Shown here: one piece after another, positions 6,900 to 15,993 of the stretch
Position numbering within the stretch: the first letter of the stretch is position 1
Layout: the number at the start of each line of letters is the position of its first letter
NCBI GenBank assembly: GCA_021825295.1
Contig: JAKAHV010000009.1
Coordinates: 1-64,000 of the forward strand
Direction: 5' to 3'
Origin: Nitrospirota bacterium
Lineage (GTDB): Bacteria; Nitrospirota; Thermodesulfovibrionia; Thermodesulfovibrionales; JdFR-88
DNA length: 64,000 nucleotides
The notes under the pieces: generated by a model
The model's input: only the letters and a program-made list of their open reading frames with translations
Databases searched by the model: none
Told to the model about the DNA's origin: nothing
Position numbers and translations under genes: made by a program

Positions 6900-9204
6900 T
6901 TGGCACCTCCGGCTGCGTATCTTCAGGTCCGATCGGTATCTTGACGGTAAAGGCCGTCCCGGTCCCCGCCGCGCTCTCCACGTTTATCTCTCCACGATGC
7001 TTTTTCACGATATCATAGGCGATGCTCAGGCCGAGCCCCGTCCCTTTGCCCACCTCCTTTGTGGTAAAAAAGGGGTCGAATATCCTCGGGATGTTTTCTG
7101 ACGGTATTCCGCAGCCCGTGTCCGAGACGCGGATATAGACGTATTGCGGGTCTCGCCAGCTCTTGACCTTGATCCGCCCGCTCTTCTCTATCGCCTGGGC
7201 GGCGTTTACGAGCAGGTTTAAGAATACCTGGTTGAGCTGCCCCGGATTGCACTTCACAAGGGGCAGGCCGCCGAACTCCTTTTCAAGCTCCGCCTTGTAT
7301 TTAAGCTCGTTCCATACGATATTGATGGTGCTGGCGAGGCCCGCGTTTATGTCGGCGTATTTGAACTCGGATTCGTCCACATGGGAGAAATCCTTCAGGT
7401 TGCGGACTATCTGGCGCACGCGGTCCGCGCCGTCCAGGGACTCCGCTATCAGCGTGTCGACATCCTTTGTGACGCTGTCAATCTTCAGCAGCCGGCCGGC
7501 CTCGTTCACACGGCCAAGGGCGGCAGCCGGGTCCTGCCCCTTCGCCATCGCCCCCATCGCCTCCGCCTGGGCCTCAATATAGTCCTTCAGCCTGGAGACG
7601 TATTTGGAGAATGAATTCAGATTGCTCATCACGAACGCTATCGGATTGTTTATCTCGTGGGCCACTCCCGCCGCAAGCTGGCCTATCGAGGCCATCTTCT
7701 CCTGCTGCAGCATCTGCGACTGCGCGCTCTTCAGTTCCGAGTACGCCGTGGCCAGTTCCCCGTTGCTCAGGCCGAGCATCTGCATCATGTTGTTGAAATA
7801 TTCCCCGATCTGGTAGATGGGGTCCTTCGTGGCCTCCATGAAGACGGGGCATTCCACGCAGTTTTTTATTTTTTGGGCAAAAGCCCCCTGGACCTCGCCG
7901 CCGCAGAACGTGCCCTCCATCTGCCAGCACCTTGCGGCGCCCCGGCCGTAACAGGGGCAGCCGTTCTTCATGCACGAAAGCACCTCGTAGCATTTTGGCA
8001 GGAAGGGGTTCTCGAACCTTACCTCGAACCCCTTCCCGTCAACCACCTTCTGCATCAGGGCCGATATGCCGTCCAGGGCCGTCTCCAGTTTTTCCTTGTT
8101 CTCGATTATCAGGGCGGTCTTCTCAGCCAGTTCATAATGGGCGTTTTTCAGCTTGTTGTTGTTGATCTCGAGCAGGTGCATCATGTTGTTGAAATGCTCG
8201 CCGATCTCATAAACCGGGTCTTTCGTGGCCCCCCTGAAGACGGGGCATTCCACGCAGTTTTTTATTTTTTTGGCAAACGCCCCCTGGACCTCGCCGCCGC
8301 AGTACGTGCCCTCCTTCTGCCAGCACCTTGACGCGCCCCGGCCGTAACAGGGGCAGTCCTCCTTTTTGCACGAAAGCATCTCGTAGCACCTGGACAGATG
8401 GGGATTTTCGAACCGCACCTCAAAACCCTTGCTCTCCACCACCTGCTTGATCAGGGCCGATATGCCGTCCAGGGCGGTCTTCAGTTCTTCCCGGCTCCGG
8501 CTTATCAGTGCGTTTTTCTCCTCCAGTTCGTGGGCCTTCTTGAGGGCCGTCGAATCATAGAGGGTCAATACCCTCCCGAGGCGTTCCCCGCCGGTTTCTC
8601 TCAGGTCCCCGCCGGTTTCTCCCAGTTCATAGAAATTAAGGACAAACCATCTGCCGGTGTTTTTCTGGTGCGCCTCGATCTTGTCCGCGTGAAACGCGTC
8701 GATTCCGCTTTGATGCAGCAGGATCCAGATGTTTCTGCCGATTATCTGGGAGAAATCCTTGTCCAGGACCTTTTTGGCGGAATAATTGCACCTGCTGACC
8801 GCGTCGTCCCGGTCCAGGAGGAAGACAGCGTCTCCAATGCGGTCCATTATTATTTCCCACTCCATCCTCACCTTTTCCACCTGCCTGAAAAGGAGCATGG
8901 ATTCGCGGCTGTCTCTGACAAGCCTGCCTGATTCGGGGTCGAGGCCCGCTAGCAGGGTGATGGCCGGGGCGGCGGCCCCGTTTGGCTTATTGTCGAACGA
9001 AAGGTCGAATGATATCTCCGCGCTGTCTTTTCTGCCGGCGTCCGCCGGCTGCCCCGCCTCCCTGCGGCCCTGAAGTTCGAGGACCTCCTCGCGGCTCTTG
9101 CCGATGAGTTCCTCCGGGCTCAGGCCAAGTATTTCGGAGGCGGCAAGATTGGCGAAGACACAGCGTTTTTCCTCGTCAAAGCATAACAATCCGGATCTGA
9201 CCAT
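6892..9204 (-). CDS. PAS sensor histidine kinase with duplicated cysteine-rich modules
   Basis: 770 aa, with no transmembrane segment seen. Order: a short PAS-like start (1-60), a second PAS (~115-215), two copies of a ~110-residue cysteine-rich module (~232-342 and ~364-474), a HisKA dimer with GVAHEINNP (~513), then HATPase_c with the N box (NLLVNAAQA) and G boxes (DTGCGIP, GTGLGLS). Each cysteine module has CYE-x6-C-x4-CPCYGRG, RCWQ, GTxCGGEVQG and KNCVECPVF. This resembles the so-called two-CW arrangement seen in some sensory proteins; metal, haem or redox sensing is inference. An in-frame stop nine codons upstream and GGGAG before ATG 9204 fix the start. It is coupled to the HD-GYP regulator. 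Confidence 0.88.
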   Translation of the reverse strand: MVRSGLLCFDEEKRCVFANLAASEILGLSPEELIGKSREEVLELQGRREAGQPADAGRKDSAEISFDLSFDNKPNGAAAPAITLLAGLDPESGRLVRDSRESMLLFRQVEKVRMEWEIIMDRIGDAVFLLDRDDAVSRCNYSAKKVLDKDFSQIIGRNIWILLHQSGIDAFHADKIEAHQKNTGRWFVLNFYELGETGGDLRETGGERLGRVLTLYDSTALKKAHELEEKNALISRSREELKTALDGISALIKQVVESKGFEVRFENPHLSRCYEMLSCKKEDCPCYGRGASRCWQKEGTYCGGEVQGAFAKKIKNCVECPVFRGATKDPVYEIGEHFNNMMHLLEINNNKLKNAHYELAEKTALIIENKEKLETALDGISALMQKVVDGKGFEVRFENPFLPKCYEVLSCMKNGCPCYGRGAARCWQMEGTFCGGEVQGAFAQKIKNCVECPVFMEATKDPIYQIGEYFNNMMQMLGLSNGELATAYSELKSAQSQMLQQEKMASIGQLAAGVAHEINNPIAFVMSNLNSFSKYVSRLKDYIEAQAEAMGAMAKGQDPAAALGRVNEAGRLLKIDSVTKDVDTLIAESLDGADRVRQIVRNLKDFSHVDESEFKYADINAGLASTINIVWNELKYKAELEKEFGGLPLVKCNPGQLNQVFLNLLVNAAQAIEKSGRIKVKSWRDPQYVYIRVSDTGCGIPSENIPRIFDPFFTTKEVGKGTGLGLSIAYDIVKKHRGEINVESAAGTGTAFTVKIPIGPEDTQPEVPNA
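7781..8510 (-). repeat. Internal duplication of a cysteine-rich module in the histidine kinase
   Basis: Segments 7781-8114 and 8177-8510 are near-identical direct repeats offset by exactly 396 bp (132 codons). Long blocks match at the nucleotide level, for instance GGGCATTCCACGCAGTTTTT. This points to a fairly recent tandem duplication rather than ancient domain repetition. Confidence 0.85.
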
Positions 9205-9513
9205 CCACAGAGACTCCCGGTAGAAAATTCAGCGCCAACCCGCTATAGTTTACTTATCGAATTTTTTGCTGAAAAAGTTTACTTTTGGAAATTCGTATTA
9301 AAATTATCAGGATATCCGCCGGGTTCTTAAGAGAGGGAACAGGCGGACGGATCACGCCGCGCCGCTGCCAATTTTTCGCCATTCGCCCCTGGAAGAATCT
9401 TAAAATTAAACGAAGCCGTTTGTATGCGACCGGAAGGGAAAACGCGTGACCGAACGAAAGGACCGGGCGGCTATCAAGGACCGGGCGGATATCAGGCATA
9501 AAGCGGGTAGCAG
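9205..9513. other. Intergenic region upstream of the histidine kinase
   Basis: No convincing gene is seen. An AT-rich stretch holds two direct copies of AGTTTACTT (9247-9255 and 9276-9284), which could be regulator sites for the leftward kinase. Near the far end is an 18-bp tandem repeat (9458-9475 and 9476-9493, one mismatch) with core AAGGACCGGGCGG, just beyond the rluD stop. A third copy of that 18-mer is at 21848-21865. Confidence 0.4.
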
Positions 9514-10458
9514 CTATACGGCGGATTTCCTCAGCTCTTCGAGGACGTCGGACATGTCGGACGGCAGGGGGCTTTCGAACTCCAGCGTCTCACGGGTGAC
9601 CGGGTGGGTAAATCCCAGGAGGCGGGCGTGGAGCATCTGTCTGGGTATCTGTATTTTCCGCCCCTCGATCTCCAGACTGGTCTTCCTGCCGTATGTCCTG
9701 TCCCCCAGCACGGGATGCCCTATACTGGCGAAATGGACCCTTATCTGATGGGTCCGCCCGGTGCCGAGCCTGGCAAGCACAAGGCTTGCGGCCGGAAACC
9801 TGAAACTTTCCGCCACCCTCCAGCTTGTGACGGCCTCCTTCCCCCGGCTCGTCCTGGTGGACATCTTCTTCCTGTCCGTCCTGGAGCGGCCTATCCTCAG
9901 GCTTATCACGCCTTCCTCTTCCTTCATCTCTCCCCATACGAGCGCGGCATACTCGCGTCTTATCGAGCGGGATTTGAACTGCTCAAGGAGTCCGTAATAC
10001 GTCCTGTCCTCAAGGGCTATGACCATAAGCCCCGTCGTGTCCTTGTCGAGCCTGTGGACTACGCCCGGCCTGAGAGGCGCCCCCACGCCCGCGTGCTTGC
10101 CCCCCGTGCGATACAGGAGGGCGTTTAAGAGGGTGCCCTTCCGATGGCCGGCGGCAGGGTACACCACCATCCCCGCGGGCTTGTCCACGACTGCGAGGTA
10201 GTCGTCCATGTAGCGGACATCCAGATCGATCGGCTCCGGAAGCAGGCCGCCGGCTTCAGGGCCGGGGACTTCCACTTCCACCACTGCGCCCGCCCGCGGC
10301 CTGCCGCCGGCCTTGGAGGGCGGAATGCCGTCCATGAGGACCTTACCCTCTTCGATGAGCTTTTTTGCCTGGGAGCGTGTAATGCCGGCCCGCCCGGCTA
10401 CGACGGCGTCAAGCCTGCCTGGCTGCCCGCCTGGTGGGATTTTGAAACGCAAGCGCAT
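9514..10458 (-). CDS. rluD: RluD-type 23S rRNA pseudouridine synthase
   Basis: 314 aa, the standard length for RluC/RluD. An S4 RNA-binding domain (~12-70, ITRSQAKKLIEEGKVLMDG) precedes the synthase domain (~85-290). That domain has the catalytic aspartate in GVVHRLDKDTTG (~135), the LGTGRTHQIRVH motif and GHPVLGDRTYG. RluD isomerises uridines in helix 69 of 23S rRNA; assignment to RluD rather than RluC is by S4 presence and overall pattern only. It is the last gene of the long leftward operon, 15 bp after rapZ. Confidence 0.9.
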   Translation of the reverse strand: MRLRFKIPPGGQPGRLDAVVAGRAGITRSQAKKLIEEGKVLMDGIPPSKAGGRPRAGAVVEVEVPGPEAGGLLPEPIDLDVRYMDDYLAVVDKPAGMVVYPAAGHRKGTLLNALLYRTGGKHAGVGAPLRPGVVHRLDKDTTGLMVIALEDRTYYGLLEQFKSRSIRREYAALVWGEMKEEEGVISLRIGRSRTDRKKMSTRTSRGKEAVTSWRVAESFRFPAASLVLARLGTGRTHQIRVHFASIGHPVLGDRTYGRKTSLEIEGRKIQIPRQMLHARLLGFTHPVTRETLEFESPLPSDMSDVLEELRKSAV

Positions 10459-10473
10459 TTTTTAACCGGGGGC

Positions 10474-11316
10474 CTACAGGTCCCTGTGGACTACGTTTAC
10501 CGGAAGCTCAATGTCCGCCAGGCTGGCGGCTATCATCTCCGCTATGACGGGCGAGCGGTGTCTCCCCCCCGTGCAGCCTATGCATATGGTGAGACTGGTC
10601 TTGCCCTCCTGCCTGTAATGCGGTATGAGGAAGACAAGCAGGTTTTCGAGCCTGCGCACAAAATCGATGGTGAGGGGGTCGCCCGAGACGAATTTTTTGA
10701 CCGCGTCGTCCCGGCCCGAGAGCTCCTTGAGCCCGGTGACGAAGAAGGGGTTTGGCAGGAACCTGGCGTCGAAGACCATGTCCGCGTTCGGCGGCACGCC
10801 GAACTTGAAACCGAAGGACATTATCTGCACCTGAAAAACCGGGCCGCCTCCCCCGACGAAAGACGTTATGATCTGCCTCAGTTGCTGCGGGGTGAGGGCC
10901 GTGGTGTCTATGACCTTGTCGGCCTGCTGCCTCAGGGACGCCAGGGCGGAGGTCTCCGCCTCTATGCTCTTTTCGATGCTTTCCCCCTGCAGGGGGTGGG
11001 GCCTCCTGGTCTCCTTGAACCTCCGGATAAGAACGTCATTCTCCGCTTCGAGGAAGATGACCATTATCCGGAGGTGTTCGCGGAGGGACTTGATGACGGC
11101 GTCGATCCCGCGGAGAAATCCGCGCTCCCTTATGTCGACCCCTACGCCGATTTTATGGACGTCCTTTTTCTGGGAGGCCACCCTCATGAACTCTCTCATG
11201 AGCTGCGGCGGGAGGTTGTCGACGCAAAAAAAATCGTTGTCCTCAAGCGCCCTGAGGGCCAGCGTTTTGCCGGAGCCCGACAGGCCGGTTATTACAACGA
11301 TAAAGGGCGAGGGCAT
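10474..11316 (-). CDS. rapZ: RapZ-family nucleotide-binding protein / RNase adapter
   Basis: 280 aa, typical for RapZ (YvcJ). The N-terminal Walker A is GLSGSGKT (residues 10-17), followed by DNDFFCVDNLPPQL, a family hallmark. The C-terminal domain has CIGCTGGRHRSP, which in RapZ binds the amino sugar and RNA. In Escherichia coli RapZ steers RNase E to the GlmZ sRNA; outside enterics the role is less certain. It lies three bases after hpf, and the rpoN-hpf-rapZ order matches enterics, where ptsN lies between; ptsN is absent here. Confidence 0.92.
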   Translation of the reverse strand: MPSPFIVVITGLSGSGKTLALRALEDNDFFCVDNLPPQLMREFMRVASQKKDVHKIGVGVDIRERGFLRGIDAVIKSLREHLRIMVIFLEAENDVLIRRFKETRRPHPLQGESIEKSIEAETSALASLRQQADKVIDTTALTPQQLRQIITSFVGGGGPVFQVQIMSFGFKFGVPPNADMVFDARFLPNPFFVTGLKELSGRDDAVKKFVSGDPLTIDFVRRLENLLVFLIPHYRQEGKTSLTICIGCTGGRHRSPVIAEMIAASLADIELPVNVVHRDL

Positions 11317-11319
11317 TCT

Positions 11320-11853
11320 TTATTTGACGGGCTCTATGAGCCCGTAGTTGCCGTCGGCGCGCTTGTATATGATGTTCAGCGCGCCTGAGGCCGCGTCGGT
11401 GAAGACAAAAAAACTCTTGTCCAGCAGTTCCATCTGCAGCGATGCCTCCTCCGGCGTCATCGGCTTGATTCCGAAGCGCTTCATCTTTATTATCCTGCCG
11501 CCCTCGTCCGCGGGGGCACCAGTGCCGGACGCGCCGGTGCCGGCAGTCCTGCTGTTTTCGCCCTTCCTGCGCGCGGTCAGCTTCCCCTTGTATTTCTGGA
11601 CCTGCATATCGAGCTTGTCCACCACCTCGTCTATCGCGGAGTATATGTCTCCGGTCGAGCTTTCCGCCCATATGAGTATCCCGTTTACGTTCAGAAGGAT
11701 TTCCGCCTTGTGCACGTTTTTCTCCAGGATGAGAGTGACCTTCGCCTCGGTTATGTTGGACAGGAACCTGTCAAACTTAGCGACTTTCTCCTCCGCGTAA
11801 CTCTTGAGGGCAGGCGTAAGCTCAAGGTGTCTCGCTGTGGTTACTATGTTCAT
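11320..11853 (-). CDS. hpf: Long-form ribosome hibernation promoting factor
   Basis: 177 aa from ATG 11853, chosen because GGAGG lies eight bases upstream and the HPF fold starts at once (MNIVTTARHLELTPALKSY). The N-terminal domain (~1-100) binds the 30S mRNA channel. A linker rich in Gly, Ala and Thr (~100-120) leads to a C-terminal dimerisation domain with SFFVFTDAASGALNIIYKR and GLIEPV. Long HPF dimerises 70S ribosomes into 100S particles in stationary phase. It follows rpoN by 20 bp. Confidence 0.93.
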   Translation of the reverse strand: MNIVTTARHLELTPALKSYAEEKVAKFDRFLSNITEAKVTLILEKNVHKAEILLNVNGILIWAESSTGDIYSAIDEVVDKLDMQVQKYKGKLTARRKGENSRTAGTGASGTGAPADEGGRIIKMKRFGIKPMTPEEASLQMELLDKSFFVFTDAASGALNIIYKRADGNYGLIEPVK

Positions 11854-11873
11854 GGTTGTTTTCCTCCTTCTTG

Positions 11874-13349
11874 CTAGTCGAACCGTTTTCTCTGGTTTTG
11901 GGGAGCGATGCACAGCTCTTTGCGGTACTTGGCCACTGTCCTTCTGGCTATTTCGATGCCCCCGGCCTTGCAGAGGGCCACGATCTCCTGGTCGCTCAGG
12001 GGATTTTTCTGGTCTTCCTCGGATATCATCTTTTTTATCATGTCTTTCACCGACGTGGAGGAGACCTTCCCGTCGCTTCCCTGCACGCCGCTTGAGAAGA
12101 AGAATTTCAGGCTGAAGAGCCCGTGGTCGCATGCAAGATATTTACTGGCCGTGGCCCTGCTTATGGTGCTTTCATGAAGGCTGAGTTCTGTGGCCATGTC
12201 CCTGAGATTCAGGGGTTTCAGATACATGCGTCCCTTTTCGAAAAATTCCCGCTGGAATTTAAGTATGCTCTCGGCGACCCTGTAGATCGTCTTGTTCCTC
12301 TGGTCCAGGCTCTTTAAAAGCCACACGGCCTGGCGGAGCTTGTCGTCGATGAAGTGTTTTTCCTCCTTGGGGAGGTTGTTGCGCTGCGAAACGAGCTTCT
12401 TGTAAAAATGGGAGAGCCTCAGTTTAGGCATCCCTTCGTCGTTGAGGACCACCTGGAACTCCCCCGCGGTCTTCACTATGTAGACGTCCGGGGTAATGTA
12501 GACGGGCTGGGAACTCGAATAGTTCCTGCCCGGCTTGGGCTCCAGTTTTTCTATGACCCTGACTGCGCCCAGTATCTCGTCCAGCGTGCAGTTATACTGT
12601 TTGGCAAGCTGGTTGTATCTCTTTTTTTCGAGGTCCTGGAGGTTGGAGACTATCAGGGACTGGGCAAGACTGCCGCCCAGGCCGAGGCGCTCAAGCTGCA
12701 GGATAAGGCATTCCTTCAGATCGCGGGCGCCCACCCCGGTGGGGTCGAAGCCATGGACGAGTTTTACCGCCAGGCCTGCCTCCTCCGCCGTGCAGCCCGC
12801 AATTTCCGCTATGTCCGCATCGGTGGCCCTCAAGTAGCCGTTTTCGTCGATATTGCCGATTACGGCCTCCGCTGCGCCGAGGAGGCCCGCTGGGACGGTT
12901 GAAAGCCTCAATTGCCAGTGCAGATGCTCCTGAAGATCGCCCTCCTTGCTCACGAAGTTCTCGAAACTGGTCTGCGCGACAGTCCCCGGATTGAAATATC
13001 CGAGGTCCCTGCCGTCAAACCCGCGTTCCTCGAAATAGTCGTCCGATTCCGAGAGGCTCATGAGCTTTTCCAGCGGCGCTTCCGTCTCGTCGAAATCATG
13101 GGTTTCCGTCCCCCCCTCCGCCTCCGCCTTTTCCAGGGTGCTTTCCGCGGCTGCGGCCCCGCCTTCTTCCTCGGGGAAAGCGCCTTCCTCGGCCGTCTCC
13201 TCCAGGAATGGATTTTCCATCAGCTCGTTTGTCAGGAAAGGGGATAGCTCAAGCTGGGGCATCTGCAGGAGTTTTATCGCTTGCTGAAGCTGGGGGGTAA
13301 GGATCAGCTTCTGAAGGAGTTTTATCTCAAGACGGTTGTCCAGAGCCAT
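11874..13349 (-). CDS. rpoN: RNA polymerase sigma-54 factor
   Basis: 491 aa. Start ATG 13349 opens the region I activator-interacting helix (LQKLILTPQLQQAIKLLQM); the longer frame from 13406 runs back into lptB. An acidic region II (~50-110, EEEGGAAAAESTLEK) precedes the core-binding and helix-turn-helix regions. The RpoN box ARRTVAKYR sits ~24 residues from the end and contacts the -24 element. Sigma-54 needs AAA+ enhancer-binding activators, none of which is encoded in this window. One base separates it from the lptB stop. Confidence 0.95.
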   Translation of the reverse strand: MALDNRLEIKLLQKLILTPQLQQAIKLLQMPQLELSPFLTNELMENPFLEETAEEGAFPEEEGGAAAAESTLEKAEAEGGTETHDFDETEAPLEKLMSLSESDDYFEERGFDGRDLGYFNPGTVAQTSFENFVSKEGDLQEHLHWQLRLSTVPAGLLGAAEAVIGNIDENGYLRATDADIAEIAGCTAEEAGLAVKLVHGFDPTGVGARDLKECLILQLERLGLGGSLAQSLIVSNLQDLEKKRYNQLAKQYNCTLDEILGAVRVIEKLEPKPGRNYSSSQPVYITPDVYIVKTAGEFQVVLNDEGMPKLRLSHFYKKLVSQRNNLPKEEKHFIDDKLRQAVWLLKSLDQRNKTIYRVAESILKFQREFFEKGRMYLKPLNLRDMATELSLHESTISRATASKYLACDHGLFSLKFFFSSGVQGSDGKVSSTSVKDMIKKMISEEDQKNPLSDQEIVALCKAGGIEIARRTVAKYRKELCIAPQNQRKRFD

Positions 13350-13350
13350 T

Positions 13351-14076
13351 TCAGAGCCTGAATTCCTCTCCGAGGTACGTTTCCCTGACCCTGGGTTCCG
13401 CCACAAGCTCCCCCGGAGGGCCCTCGAAGAGTATTTTGCCCTCGCTGATGATGTAGGCCCTGTCCGTGATGGAGAGCGTGTCTCTCACGTTATGGTCTGT
13501 TATAAGTATTCCCAGGCCCTTTTGCTTCAAATATTCTAACATCTTCTTCAATTCTATTATAGCAATTGGGTCTATCCCGGTGAAAGGCTCATCGAAGAGC
13601 ATGAAGTCCGGCCGGGTGGCGATGGAGCGGGCTATCTCGGTCCTTCGCCTCTCTCCTCCGGAGAGCCGAAACCCTTCCCTCCCGGCAAAATCCCCGAGAT
13701 TGAACTCCGCAAGGAGCCTTTCTATCTCCTCTTCCATGCCGGTGCCTTCCAGGTCCGTCAATTCGAGGACCGCCCGGAGGTTGTCCCTGACCGTGAGCTT
13801 CCTAAAGATCGAGGGCTCCTGCGGCAGATAACTTATGCCCAGCCTGGCCCTCCGGTACATTGGCAGGCCGCTGATGTCTTTGCCGTCAAGCTCTATCCTG
13901 CCGCCTTCCGGCTTCAAAAGGCCGGCTATCACGTAAAAAGTGGTCGTCTTTCCGGCTCCGTTCGGACCCAGCAGGCCGACCGTCTCGCCCGAACGGACCT
14001 CTATGCCGATGCCTTTGACGACCGTGCGCCGGCCGTACTTTTTACTGATGTCTATGGCCTTCAGCACATGTGTCAT
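13351..14076 (-). CDS. lptB: LPS export ABC transporter ATPase
   Basis: 241 aa from ATG 14076, whose ATGA overlaps the lptA stop. Walker A is GPNGAGKTT, the signature is LSGGERRR, Walker B is FMLFDEPFTG and the switch histidine is in ITDHNVRDTL. The PIAIIELKKMLEYLK stretch after Walker B and the short length match LptB rather than generic ABC ATPases. LptB2FG pulls LPS from the inner membrane; lptF and lptG are not in the window. Coupled with lptC and lptA upstream and rpoN downstream, as in many proteobacteria. Confidence 0.94.
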   Translation of the reverse strand: MTHVLKAIDISKKYGRRTVVKGIGIEVRSGETVGLLGPNGAGKTTTFYVIAGLLKPEGGRIELDGKDISGLPMYRRARLGISYLPQEPSIFRKLTVRDNLRAVLELTDLEGTGMEEEIERLLAEFNLGDFAGREGFRLSGGERRRTEIARSIATRPDFMLFDEPFTGIDPIAIIELKKMLEYLKQKGLGILITDHNVRDTLSITDRAYIISEGKILFEGPPGELVAEPRVRETYLGEEFRL

Positions 14077-14627
14077 TTGTTCTGCATTATGACCTTGCTG
14101 TTTTGAACGTCCATCCGGTCGGAAGATACATAATAGGTTATAATTACCCCGGTCACCACCGTGCTGCCCTGGACGATCTTCGGGTTCTCTGTGAATACGA
14201 CCCTGTCGTCCGCCTTCGTGTAGCGGGCCTTGCCGGAGGTGATGACCCGGTCTTCCTTGATGAGTTTCACACTGCCTATCGCGTCTATGGTTTGAACGCC
14301 GCCCTCTTCGCCATAGTGGACCACCATCTTGTCGGCGTAAAGCCACATATTGCCGTTTCTGGCCTGGACCCTTCCGGAGAAGACGGCTGTGTGGGCGCTT
14401 GAATCGGCCGAAAGCCTGTCCGATGTTATCACGATAGGCCCCTTCTTCACGCTCTCCCCCCCGCCCCCGATGCCCTTATTGCCGGTTTTCCCCGTCGCGC
14501 CGCCCGCTGCCGCCGGCTTGCCGGCCGTAGCGTTTCCTTCCGCGGCCAATGCGTGTGAAAGGCCGGAAGCCGCGAAAAAGACGGCCAGGACAAGGGGAAA
14601 GACCTTAGTAAAAAACCGCTTTGACAT
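14073..14627 (-). CDS. lptA: LPS transport periplasmic bridge protein
   Basis: 184 aa. A signal peptide (MSKRFFTKVFPLVLAVFF, cut after ALA near 29) is followed by a low-complexity Gly/Ala/Lys linker (~30-60) and an OstA-like beta-jellyroll. That domain shows VITSDRLSADSSAHTAVFSG, DKMVVHYGEEGG, AIGSVKLIKEDRVITSGKA and FTENPKIVQGS. LptA polymers carry LPS across the periplasm between LptC and LptD. The start overlaps lptC by 23 bases and the stop overlaps lptB by four. The long linker before the jellyroll is unusual but plausible. Confidence 0.9.
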   Translation of the reverse strand: MSKRFFTKVFPLVLAVFFAASGLSHALAAEGNATAGKPAAAGGATGKTGNKGIGGGGESVKKGPIVITSDRLSADSSAHTAVFSGRVQARNGNMWLYADKMVVHYGEEGGVQTIDAIGSVKLIKEDRVITSGKARYTKADDRVVFTENPKIVQGSTVVTGVIITYYVSSDRMDVQNSKVIMQNK

Positions 14628-15144
14628 CGCCTTCCAATCTCACTTTCTTCTGCTGGTTGGCGTCGAGCCCCCGCCCCTCGATCTCGATGCCTTTTTTCTC
14701 TAGGACCACCGGGTCGTTTTTGCCCGTGTTGAGCGTTCCGCCCGGCACGATCCGGACGGAGTTGGTCTTCAGGTCGAACCCTTTCACCTGGCTTTTGATG
14801 GCACCGTCCAGCGTAAGGATGTTAGAGTCCAGGTTGAGCTCGCCGCCGCTTGCGTCCAGTTTTGCGTTTTCAGACGGTATGTCTATCGAGACGCCGCTTA
14901 AGCGCGCCGTCTGCCCGTCGCCTGTAAAGACCGCCTTTTTCGAGGTGGCCACCCAGAGCGTCCTGTTGTCCTTGATGTTTATGACGCTCACGCCGGTGAG
15001 CGAGCTGTAGAGCACCGCTGCCTTGCCTGCCGGAGCCGATGCCGCGCTATCCGCCTTCCTCTTTTCATGGAGATACATAAAGGCAGAGAAAACCCCCGCC
15101 GACACTAAAAGGAGCACCGGCGCCATCTTCCGGAAACGGGCCAT
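14605..15144 (-). CDS. lptC: LPS export system protein LptC
   Basis: 179 aa with a single N-terminal membrane anchor (MAPVLLLVSAGVFSAFMYL) and a periplasmic LptC/OstA-like fold. Typical phrases are LWVATSKKAVFTGDGQTARL, GGELNLDSNILTLDGAI and FDLKTNSVRIVPGG. LptC receives LPS from LptB2FG and passes it to LptA. GAGGAGTGA lies ten bases before ATG 15144. It follows aroE by 27 bp. Confidence 0.88.
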   Translation of the reverse strand: MARFRKMAPVLLLVSAGVFSAFMYLHEKRKADSAASAPAGKAAVLYSSLTGVSVINIKDNRTLWVATSKKAVFTGDGQTARLSGVSIDIPSENAKLDASGGELNLDSNILTLDGAIKSQVKGFDLKTNSVRIVPGGTLNTGKNDPVVLEKKGIEIEGRGLDANQQKKVRLEGDVKAVFY

Positions 15145-15171
15145 AGAATATTCACTCCTCTTTCAACCCTC

Positions 15172-15993
15172 TCAAAAATTCTCCAGCAATGCCCTGCGCA
15201 TCACATCGTGGGGAGGACGCACGCCCGTCCATAGCTCCGATGCGAGCACCCCCTGCCACAAGAGCATCCCAAGCCCGTTGAACGTCTTCAGGCCGGCCTT
15301 TCCCGCCTCCCGCAGGAAGGCCGTCTCTTTGTAAATGAGGTCGCCCGCAACGCAGCCCCGCGGAAATCCCGCGGGATTCGCTGGCAGCGGGTCGGTCTCC
15401 TTCAGCCCAAGAGGCGTGGCGTTTATGAATAAATCCATGCCGCCCGTGTCGTGCACGCCGGCGGCCGCCCTTACGTTATTTCTGATCCTGCTTAAATCCG
15501 ACACGAGCTTATTGAGTTTATTGCCGTCCACATCGAATATGCTCAGGCTCGCGGCCTTCTCCGAGAGGTAATAGCTGATGGCCCTCGATCCCCCGCCGGC
15601 GCCGCAGACGAAGACGTTTTTGCCTGAGACGTCAATACCCTCATCCGCCAGCATCTGCATGAAACCCCTGCCATCGGTATTAAAGCCCTTGAGCCTGCCG
15701 CCGGTGTTCACGATCGTGTTCACGGCCCCTATGAAAGCGGCCTCCTCGTCGATTTCGTCCAGCAGGGCAATGACCTTTTCCTTGTGCGGGACGGTAATGT
15801 TTGCGCCCCTCATTCCAAACGCCCGTATGGCCGCCACCGCGGCAGTCAGGTCTTCGGGCCTTACCTCCAGAGCGAGATAGCAGAAATCGAGCCCCATGCG
15901 CTCGAAGGCGGCGTTGTGCATATCGGGCGACAGGCTGTGTCCGGCCGGATAGCCGAAGAGCGCCAAAAGCTTCGTTCTGGCCGTTATCTTCAT
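15172..15993 (-). CDS. aroE: Shikimate dehydrogenase
   Basis: 273 aa, normal for AroE. The N-terminal substrate domain has GYPAGHSLSPDMHNAAF and MRGANITVPHKEKV, including the catalytic lysine. The NADP domain has FVCGAGGGSRAISYYL, and INATPLGL with GLGMLLWQG close the site. It reduces 3-dehydroshikimate in aromatic amino acid synthesis. The start overlaps the upstream DUF512 gene by four bases, and GAGGG precedes the ATG. The canonical Rossmann GAGGAARA is GAGGGSRA here. Confidence 0.94.
   Translation of the reverse strand: MKITARTKLLALFGYPAGHSLSPDMHNAAFERMGLDFCYLALEVRPEDLTAAVAAIRAFGMRGANITVPHKEKVIALLDEIDEEAAFIGAVNTIVNTGGRLKGFNTDGRGFMQMLADEGIDVSGKNVFVCGAGGGSRAISYYLSEKAASLSIFDVDGNKLNKLVSDLSRIRNNVRAAAGVHDTGGMDLFINATPLGLKETDPLPANPAGFPRGCVAGDLIYKETAFLREAGKAGLKTFNGLGMLLWQGVLASELWTGVRPPHDVMRRALLENF

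Noticed and set aside
9254-9499. 81-codon minus-strand frame upstream of the histidine kinase
   Set aside because: No ribosome site, no homology recognised, and it runs across the repeated AGTTTACTT sites and an 18-bp tandem repeat.
10144-11388. 414-codon plus-strand frame
   Set aside because: Shadow of rapZ and rluD, both of which have full family motifs on the other strand.
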